Shown piece after piece: positions 57,332-64,000 of a stretch of DNA of 64,000 bases (positions within the stretch are counted from its first letter, which is position 1; every line of letters begins with the position of its first letter). A program made the position numbers and the translations under genes. The notes beneath the pieces were generated by a model. That model saw nothing but the letters and a program-made list of their open reading frames with translations, was not told where the DNA came from and made no database searches. The stretch comes from Phycisphaerae bacterium (GTDB lineage Bacteria; Planctomycetota; Phycisphaerae; UBA1845). Location of the stretch: positions 1-64,000 of the forward strand of contig JABWBH010000006.1 of NCBI GenBank assembly GCA_013360585.1, in the 5' to 3' direction.

Positions 57332-57360
57332 ATTATAAACCCCGTTTCAGCGCGAGGCAA
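57332..57360 (-). promoter_or_regulatory. Sigma70-type promoter for the candidate ncRNA
   Basis: Minus strand TTGCCT-N17-TATAAT (-35 at 57355-57360, -10 at 57332-57337). Confidence 0.8.
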
Positions 57361-57388
57361 GCAAAAACGTAATAATCCCTTTGTTTTA

Positions 57389-57428
57389 CAGGAGTTTCAC
57401 AGGCTCCTGCCGTACAACAAGTGTTGTA
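57389..57428. promoter_or_regulatory. Operator-like inverted repeats upstream of the ncRNA promoter
   Basis: CAGGAG-N9-CTCCTG (57389-57409) and TACAACA-ag-TGTTGTA (57413-57428). Confidence 0.5.
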
Positions 57429-57618
57429 AGCTCTTTGATTTCAACACGGAGCGCCGCGAGGTTTTATCCTTCCCTTTAAGAAAAAAATTTCCGAAAACCG
57501 CTTCTGACAACGAATTCACGGGCGTTGCCGCGGCGGATCCGGCGCAAACCGGGTGCGCCGGGAGGGGCGTCGTGGAGGCGCCCGGGGCGCACCCGACGGA
57601 CACGGGCGTCGCGCGGAA

Positions 57619-57642
57619 GAAGTGTCATGATATTGACACTTC
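57619..57642. promoter_or_regulatory. Operator-like perfect palindrome upstream of sugar ABC operon
   Basis: GAAGTGTCA-tgatat-TGACACTTC, 9-bp perfect arms, ~72 bp before SBP start. Confidence 0.65.
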
Positions 57643-57713
57643 ACGGCCGAACCTTCCGTCCGCTCCGTCATCCGCATTGACCCAGCGGCGGCGCGCTTCT
57701 AGTTTCCGACGAC

Positions 57714-59132
57714 ATGCGCGCGATGGCTCCGAGAGAACCCCTCGTGTCCCGCGGCGCCGCAACGCACCGCACCTTGGCGCTGAGGCTGCTGCGCGCGAGC
57801 GCGATCCTCGTTGCGGGGCTGGCGGTCGCGATGTGGTTGTTCGGCGACACGTGGCGTCATCACTTTCCGGCTGCGGAGAATGCGAACGCGACGGCGGAGA
57901 TCCGTTTTGCGCATTTCGGCGGATATGAGGAGTATGTGCTGTGGCGCGAGGCGATCCAAGCTTTCGAGCGCGAACATCCGCGCGTCCGGGTTCGTCAGGA
58001 ATTCGTGGTGGGCGGTCAGGCGCTTTATCACGGCAAGTTGAGCCGACAGGCGAGCGCTGCGGACCTGCCCGACGTCTTCCTCGTTCAGGCCGGACCCTTT
58101 AACGATCTGGCGGATCAACTTGCGGATGTGGGCGGCGTGTTGAACGCCGTGCCGAATCCGGACGGCCGGTCCGAAGAGATCTCCGAGCTGGACGTTCTCG
58201 GGGTCGAAGCATTCCGGGTGGACGGTGTGCAGCGGGCGCTTCCGGTTTGCGGGGGTCCGCTGCTGATCTACGTCAATCTCGCCTGTTTCGACCGGGCGAC
58301 GCGGTTCCTCGGGTCGGTTGTTCCGCAGCCGCACGAGGACTGGACGATCGACGAGTTCCTCACGATCGCGTCGCAAGCGACGATCCGCGACGCGCGGTTG
58401 GAGGGCGGAGCGCAGTTCGGGTTCTGGCATCCGCGGTGGGTGTATTACCTTCCGTTTTTGTGGTCGTTCGGCGCGGACGTGGGGGACGCACAAGGATGGG
58501 CGCTGGAGGGGGGCGAGGCGGAGTCGGCGCTGACGTTGTATCACGACTTGTTGAGGGTGCATCGCGTGTGTCCCGGGGACGCGGAGCTTCCGCAGGTCTG
58601 GCAGGACGTTGCGTTTCTGACCGGCCGGGTGGCGATGTGCGTTAACGGACCGTGGTTTGAGCGCTTTATCGAAGGCGGCGTGACGGGCGACATCGGCCGC
58701 TTCGACGTTCTGCCGATCCCCCGCGGACCGGGGGGACGCTGGACGCGCGTGACGTGGGACGGCGCGGCGCTGAACCCGTCCACGACCGGCGCGCGCCGAC
58801 GCGCCGCCGAGGCCTTCCTGCGACATCTGCTTTCCGGACCGGTGCAGGACCGCCTTGCGGCGCAAGGTCTGGCGATGCCGGCGCGGCGCGCCTCGCTGGA
58901 CGCCTACGTGACCGGCCCGCGCGCGGCGCAGCGAGCGCGCTTCGTTGAGGCGCTGGCGTACTCGCGGCTTCAACCGCGCTTTCCGCGTTTTCAGGAGGTG
59001 GATCAGCTCTTGAATCGCAGTCTGGATCGGTATCTGAATGAGGCGGATGACCGCAGCGCACGGGAGTTTCTCGCGGATCTTCGGGCGGAGCCGCTGATCC
59101 GCGCGTGTTTCGAGACGGGAGGCGGGTCGTGA
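57714..59132 (+). CDS. ABC transporter extracellular solute-binding protein family 1 (sugar type)
   Basis: N-terminal TM/signal; AEIRFAHFGGYEEYVLWREAIQAFEREHPRVRVRQEFV; TGRVAMCVNGPWF. Confidence 0.9.
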   Translation: MRAMAPREPLVSRGAATHRTLALRLLRASAILVAGLAVAMWLFGDTWRHHFPAAENANATAEIRFAHFGGYEEYVLWREAIQAFEREHPRVRVRQEFVVGGQALYHGKLSRQASAADLPDVFLVQAGPFNDLADQLADVGGVLNAVPNPDGRSEEISELDVLGVEAFRVDGVQRALPVCGGPLLIYVNLACFDRATRFLGSVVPQPHEDWTIDEFLTIASQATIRDARLEGGAQFGFWHPRWVYYLPFLWSFGADVGDAQGWALEGGEAESALTLYHDLLRVHRVCPGDAELPQVWQDVAFLTGRVAMCVNGPWFERFIEGGVTGDIGRFDVLPIPRGPGGRWTRVTWDGAALNPSTTGARRRAAEAFLRHLLSGPVQDRLAAQGLAMPARRASLDAYVTGPRAAQRARFVEALAYSRLQPRFPRFQEVDQLLNRSLDRYLNEADDRSAREFLADLRAEPLIRACFETGGGS

Positions 59133-60136
59133 GCCTTCAGGGTCGCGGAGCGGCGTGGGTGTTCGTTGCGCCTTTCAGCGTCGGGTTCGCGGCGTTGTGC
59201 GCCGGACCGCTGGCGGCATCGTTGTACCTGTCGTTGACCGACGCGTCAGGGGCGTCGGCACGTCGTGCCGAGTATGTCGGACTGGCGAACTACCGGGAAG
59301 CGCTGGGCGTGGACTGGACCGCGCGCGGGACTCCAGCTGCGCCGGGGCCGTGGCTGGCGGGCGACGGACGACCGACGGATCCGCTCGTGTACCGGTCGGT
59401 GGGAAATTCCCTGGCGTACACGGCAATGACGGTTCCGGTGACGCTGGTGATGTCGCTGATGCTGGCGTTGCTGCTGATGCAGCCGGTGCGCGGGTTCACG
59501 ATCGTGCGCACAGTCGTGTATCTGCCGCACCTGCTGGGAGGCGTGGCGTCGCTGGTGATCTGGAGCTGGTTGTTGAATCCTCGTTACGGGGGGCTCAATG
59601 CGGCGATCCGCGCGGCGTACGCCGCCGCCGATCCGCTGGCGCGCGCCACGTTGGGCGTGACGACGGAGGGCTGGCCTGTTCCGGACTGGTTGTTCTCGCC
59701 GGCGTGGTGCAAACCCGCGCTGGTGCTGATCCGCGCGGGGACAGTCGGCGGGAGCGTGCTGATCCTGATGGCGGCGTTGCGGCGTATTCCGCGGGAGCTG
59801 GAAGAGGCCGCGGCGCTGGACGGCGCAGGGGCGTGGATGCGGTTGCGACGCGTCACGCTGCCGCAGTTGCGCCCGGCGCTGGCGTTCGTCGGATTGATCG
59901 AGACGGTGTTTGCAATGCAGGCCTTCACCGAGTCGTACATCTTGAGCCACCGATCTCAGCAGGACGGACTTCTTTTTGCGGCGACCTATCTTTATCGCAC
60001 GGCGTTCGAGTCGCCACACCGGTTGGGATATGCAGCGACGATCGGCTGGATTCTGGCGGGAACGACGGCGGTCGTCGTCGCGCCGTGGCTGGTGTGGGGG
60101 CGGCGACGGGCGGCGCACGAGAAGGGCGGAACCTGA
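59129..60136 (+). CDS. Carbohydrate ABC transporter permease (MalF/UgpA-like)
   Basis: GTG start overlapping SBP stop; LVYRSVGNSLAYTAMTVPVTLVMSLMLALLL; EAA motif EELEEAAALDGAGAWMRLRRVTLPQLRP-like. Confidence 0.92.
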   Translation: MSLQGRGAAWVFVAPFSVGFAALCAGPLAASLYLSLTDASGASARRAEYVGLANYREALGVDWTARGTPAAPGPWLAGDGRPTDPLVYRSVGNSLAYTAMTVPVTLVMSLMLALLLMQPVRGFTIVRTVVYLPHLLGGVASLVIWSWLLNPRYGGLNAAIRAAYAAADPLARATLGVTTEGWPVPDWLFSPAWCKPALVLIRAGTVGGSVLILMAALRRIPRELEEAAALDGAGAWMRLRRVTLPQLRPALAFVGLIETVFAMQAFTESYILSHRSQQDGLLFAATYLYRTAFESPHRLGYAATIGWILAGTTAVVVAPWLVWGRRRAAHEKGGT

Positions 60137-60993
60137 TGCGGCTGTCGCGCGTCATGCACGTGACATCGATCTCGCTGGCGGCGGGGGTCTGCGCGTGGAT
60201 GCTGCTGCCGATGTTGTGGGCGGCGACGTCAGCGTTGAAGCCGCTGGAGGAGACGTATGCTTTTCCGCCGACGTTCCGGACACAATCCCCGCAGCCGGGA
60301 AACTTCGTCGAGGCGTTCCGACGGCTGCCGATGGCGCGGTTCGTGCTGAACTCGACGTGGATCGCGGGGGTGTCGGCGTTCGGCGCGGTGTTGACGTCGG
60401 CGATGGCGGGTTATGCGTTGGCGCGGTTCGAGTTTCGGGGGCGGCGGATCGTCGGCGCGTGTGTGCTGGCGGCGCTGCTGGTTCCGTCGCAAATCCTGAT
60501 CGTGCCGCGGTTCCTGCAATATGAGTGGCTGGGCTGGCTGGGGACGTACAAGCCGCTGATCGTTCCTGCGTGGCTGGGAGGCGGGGCGTTCAACGTGCTG
60601 CTGTTCCGGCAGTTTTTCGTTGCGACGCCGCGGGAGGCGGAGGACGCCGCGCGGCTGGACGGGGCGGGGCCGTGGACGGTGTTTCTGCGCGTGGCGCTGC
60701 CTTCCGTGCGACCGGCGGTCGTCACCGCCTGGTTCCTGAGTTTTGTATTTCACTGGCAGGAGTTTCTTGATCCGCTACTGTATTTGACGGACTTCAAGAC
60801 GTTTCCGGTGTCCCTGGGGTTGCGGATGTTTCAGACGCTGGCGGGAACGTGGGCGAACCTTCTGATGGCGGCGAGTCTGACGGCGATGCTGCCGCTGGTC
60901 CTTCTTTTCCTGATGATGGAGCGCGACCTGATGCGCGGGCTGGGCGTGCTGGCGTCGGTGCGGCGCGGCCGCGAGACGGGCGACCCGGATTGA
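60136..60993 (+). CDS. Carbohydrate ABC transporter permease (MalG/UgpE-like)
   Basis: TGATG overlap; EAA motif PREAEDAARLDGAGPWTVFLRVALPSVRPAVVT. Confidence 0.93.
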   Translation: MRLSRVMHVTSISLAAGVCAWMLLPMLWAATSALKPLEETYAFPPTFRTQSPQPGNFVEAFRRLPMARFVLNSTWIAGVSAFGAVLTSAMAGYALARFEFRGRRIVGACVLAALLVPSQILIVPRFLQYEWLGWLGTYKPLIVPAWLGGGAFNVLLFRQFFVATPREAEDAARLDGAGPWTVFLRVALPSVRPAVVTAWFLSFVFHWQEFLDPLLYLTDFKTFPVSLGLRMFQTLAGTWANLLMAASLTAMLPLVLLFLMMERDLMRGLGVLASVRRGRETGDPD

Positions 60994-61025
60994 GAGTGCC
61001 CGGCGCGGTTCATATACTCGGCCGG

Positions 61026-62807
61026 ATGAGGCTGCGGAGATGGATGCCGGGGGCGTTGGCTGCGTTGGCGATGCTCGCGTGGTCCGAGGCCGTGCGCGGT
61101 GCGCCGCGAGGAGCGCCCCCGCCGCTAACGGAGGATCACCGGGCGTTTTTGTCCCGCGTCGCCCGGCGCACGCTGATCGACGCCGCGGAGGGCAGACCGC
61201 GGTATGCGCTCGGGTATGTGCCGAAAGCGCTGGAGTCGGTCCAAGCGGAGGTCGTCGTCCGATTCCGGGTTCGCGGGTTGCTTGTCGGACAGGGGACGTC
61301 GGGGCCCGCGCCGATCGCCACCGCCTGTCGTGACGCGGCGCTTGCCGCCTTCAAGTTGTGGCGCACGCGTGCGCCGGCTGCGATGGCGGCACCGGGCGAA
61401 GTCCTGATCGAGATCGAGGTTCCCGGCGCGGCGGAAGTCGTTGCGTTCGGCGCAGACGCGACGATCGGCGCCCGAGCGAACGCATTTGCCCCGGGGCTGG
61501 ACGGGGTGATCGCGCGACACGGGAACCGCCGGCTGGTCGTTTATCCGACGGAGTTCTTCTCGACCAACACGGGCACGGCGGACACGCTGCGGACCTTGAT
61601 GAGCCAACTGGGGCTGAGCGAGGCGGACGCGGGGAAGGCGTCGCTGGAGCGCTTCCGGTCGGAGCACTGGTACGAGGCGTCCTCCGGCGGACCGGTCGTG
61701 TCGTTGCGGCGAGGCATGACGGCGGTGGAGGGGGACGAGCTGGATCGCGTGCGCTTGACGCGGGCGATCGACGCGCTGGGAGATCACCTGCTCGGGCGGC
61801 AGCAATCCTCCGGATTCTTCAGTTACGAGTACGACCCGGTCCGCGATGCTTACGACTCGGAACCGGAATTCGTGCGACAGGCGGGGGCGGCGGCGGCGAT
61901 TGCGGTCCTTGCGGCACGGACCGACGGAGACGCTCCGGCGTCGGCGGCGCGGCGCACGATCGAGGAGCATCTGAAAGGGCTGCGTGCGTTTCCGGATGAT
62001 GCGGAGGCGGCGTTCATCGCGACGCCGGACGGCGCGAATCCGCTGGGCGTGACGGCGTTGCTCGCGCTGGCGCTGGCGGAGCATCCGTCCGCGGCGGAGT
62101 TCGCGGCGGTGCGCGGGCGGTTGATCCGAGGCATGTTGCGCCTGCAGGCGCCGTCGGGCTTGTTTCCGACGGCGTTTCCGCCGGCGCGGAGTCTTGCCGC
62201 GCAGGATTATTTCCCTGGAGAGGCGTTTCTGGCGCTGGCGGCGGACTTCACGTTGGCGCCGTCGCAGGCGGTCAATGACGGGTTCGACCGGGGGATCGGG
62301 TGGTACCGCGAACACTTCCGGGAGCGCCCGTCACCGGCGTTCGTGATCTGGCAGGGGCAGGCTTACGCAAGGATGGCGCAGAAAACGAGGCGCGAGGATT
62401 ACATCGCGTTCGCGTTCGAGCTGGCGGACTGGGGGGCGCGGGGCGTGATCGAGGCGGGTCCGGGCGTCGATCCCGATCTGGCGGGCGGCGTGCGCGGGTC
62501 GTATGAGGAGGGGGCGGGGGCGTCGACCGCGTCGTTTCTGTGCTTGTTCGCGGACGCCGCGCAGTTGGCGCGGACGGTGGGTGATCGCGGACGGGAGGAT
62601 CGTTATGTCGCGTTGACACGGTCGGCGGCTCGCTTCGTGGTGCAGCTTCAGATCCGGCCTGAAGAGGCGTACTTCTGTCCGGTTCCCGGGGATGCGGTGG
62701 GAGGCGTCCGCAACAGCCCGGCAATCAACCGCCTACGCCTCGACGTTTGCGGGCACGCGCTCGTCGGATTGATCAAGGCCCGCGACGTTTTGTTCGGCGA
62801 CGAGTAA
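61026..62807 (+). CDS. Secreted protein: AMMECR1-like N-terminal region fused to alpha/alpha-toroid-like C-terminal domain
   Basis: VRFRVRGLLVGQGTSGPAPIATACRDAALAAF ... GLDGVIARHGNRRLVVYPTEFF...LMSQLGLSEADAGKASLERFRSEHWYE resembles AMMECR1; C-terminal toroid-like repeats. Confidence 0.6.
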   Translation: MRLRRWMPGALAALAMLAWSEAVRGAPRGAPPPLTEDHRAFLSRVARRTLIDAAEGRPRYALGYVPKALESVQAEVVVRFRVRGLLVGQGTSGPAPIATACRDAALAAFKLWRTRAPAAMAAPGEVLIEIEVPGAAEVVAFGADATIGARANAFAPGLDGVIARHGNRRLVVYPTEFFSTNTGTADTLRTLMSQLGLSEADAGKASLERFRSEHWYEASSGGPVVSLRRGMTAVEGDELDRVRLTRAIDALGDHLLGRQQSSGFFSYEYDPVRDAYDSEPEFVRQAGAAAAIAVLAARTDGDAPASAARRTIEEHLKGLRAFPDDAEAAFIATPDGANPLGVTALLALALAEHPSAAEFAAVRGRLIRGMLRLQAPSGLFPTAFPPARSLAAQDYFPGEAFLALAADFTLAPSQAVNDGFDRGIGWYREHFRERPSPAFVIWQGQAYARMAQKTRREDYIAFAFELADWGARGVIEAGPGVDPDLAGGVRGSYEEGAGASTASFLCLFADAAQLARTVGDRGREDRYVALTRSAARFVVQLQIRPEEAYFCPVPGDAVGGVRNSPAINRLRLDVCGHALVGLIKARDVLFGDE

Positions 62808-62837
62808 GCCGTCAGCACGACGGAGAGACGTGCGCAC

Positions 62838-64000
62838 ATGTTCAACGAGCGGTACCCTTACTACCTCGCGGGCCGGCCGATCTTCGACGGGCCTGAGCTG
62901 ACTGTCGTGAACAAGTACACGGGAGCGGCGGCGTGCCGCGTCGCGCTGGCGGACACGGCGGCGATCGACCGCGCGTTGACGGCGGCCGTTGCGGCGCTGG
63001 AGGTGACGCGGCGGATGCCCGCGTACCAGCGGCAGGGGGTGCTTGAGCACGTGGTGCGCCGGGTGCGCGAGCGGCATGAGGAACTCAGCCGGGTGCTCTG
63101 CATCGAGGCGGGGAAGGCGATCCGGGACGCCCGCGGCGAGGTTACGCGGCTGATCGACACGTTTCGCGTGGCGGCGGAGGAGTCGGTGCGGATCGGGGGC
63201 GAGTTCCAGCCGCTGGACATCAGCGCGCGGGCAAGCGGCGTAATGTCGTTCTGGCGGCGCGTGCCGATCGGCGTGTGCAGTTTCATCGCGCCGTTCAATT
63301 TTCCGCTTAATCTCGTGGCGCACAAAGTCGCGCCCGCGATCGCCTGCGGCTGTCCCTTCATCCTCAAGCCCGCGTCGCGCACGCCGGTCAGCGCGATTCT
63401 GCTGGCGGAGATCCTCGCGGAAACGGAGTGGCCGGCGGGGGCATGCAGCGTCCTGCCTTGCAGCCGTGACGGCGCTGATCTTTTCACGACGGATGAGCGG
63501 ATCAAGCTCCTGAGCTTCACGGGATCGCCGGATGTCGGGTGGGATCTGAAGGCGCGGGCGGGCAAGAAGAAGGTCGTGCTCGAGCTGGGGGGCAACGCGG
63601 GGTGCCTCGTTGACGAAGGCGTCGACGTGGAGCACGCCGCGGAGCGCCTGATCTTCGGCGCGATGTACCAGTCCGGACAAAGCTGCATCAGCGTTCAGCG
63701 GATCTTCGCGCACGAAAGCGTGTATGACGCGCTGAAGGGCGCACTGGTGCGCCGGGCGGGGGGGCTGAAGATGGGCGACCCGCTGGACGAGAACACCTTC
63801 CTGGGACCGATGATTTCGGAGGAGGATGCGCGGCGGTTGGAAACGTGGGTTCAGGAGGCGGCGCGGGGTGGGGCGCGGGTGTTGTGCGGGGGGCGCCGCC
63901 ACGGCGCATTCTTTGAGGCGACGTTTCTCGAAAACGTCTCCCCCTCCGCGAAGGTCAATTGTCTCGAGGCATTCGGACCCGTGGCGACGCTGGCGCCGTT
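62838..64000 (+). CDS. Aldehyde dehydrogenase family protein (truncated by window end)
   Basis: PIGVCSFIAPFNFPLNLVAHKVAPAIACGCPFILKPASRTP, LSFTGSPDVGWDLKARAGKKKVVLELGGNAG, SGQSCISVQRI. Confidence 0.95.
   Translation, partial: MFNERYPYYLAGRPIFDGPELTVVNKYTGAAACRVALADTAAIDRALTAAVAALEVTRRMPAYQRQGVLEHVVRRVRERHEELSRVLCIEAGKAIRDARGEVTRLIDTFRVAAEESVRIGGEFQPLDISARASGVMSFWRRVPIGVCSFIAPFNFPLNLVAHKVAPAIACGCPFILKPASRTPVSAILLAEILAETEWPAGACSVLPCSRDGADLFTTDERIKLLSFTGSPDVGWDLKARAGKKKVVLELGGNAGCLVDEGVDVEHAAERLIFGAMYQSGQSCISVQRIFAHESVYDALKGALVRRAGGLKMGDPLDENTFLGPMISEEDARRLETWVQEAARGGARVLCGGRRHGAFFEATFLENVSPSAKVNCLEAFGPVATLAP

Noticed and set aside
59155-60993. 612-aa ORF overlapping both permeases
   Set aside because: The first part is out of frame with the first permease; only the C-terminal 286 aa (from 60136) is a real gene.

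Overview
High-GC bacterial chromosome window. Gene content, planctomycete-style intergenic repeats and GACC-type Cys motifs suggest Planctomycetota; this is inference. Most of the window is ordinary core and metabolic gene content: mdh, thyX, gatB, asnA, a sugar-nucleotide/rhamnose cluster, mnmE, mqnC and a menG-ubiX-ubiA run, nadD, kdsD, crcB, an RND efflux operon, and a sugar ABC operon. There are also large secreted, membrane, TPR and VIT-vWA proteins, one tRNA-Ser(GCT), and RNase P RNA on the minus strand. No CRISPR array, prophage or complete IS element was seen. The strongest anomaly is a ~1.1 kb minus-strand region (about 56.2-57.33 kb) with no credible CDS. It sits between a near-consensus sigma70 promoter (TTGCCT-17-TATAAT) and an intrinsic terminator. 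It contains at least six similar hairpin modules (GGG-GAAA-CCC-AGGAG type) spaced about 65-80 nt apart, so it is a candidate large structured ncRNA. Other notable items: a 99-bp exact duplication of the thyX 3' end flanking a DUF4258/YgiT toxin-antitoxin pair; a sigma54-type promoter and highly structured leader before asnA; a 36-bp inverted copy of RND coding sequence in the RND operon intergenic gap; and palindromic operator-like sites around the ncRNA and sugar-transporter promoters.
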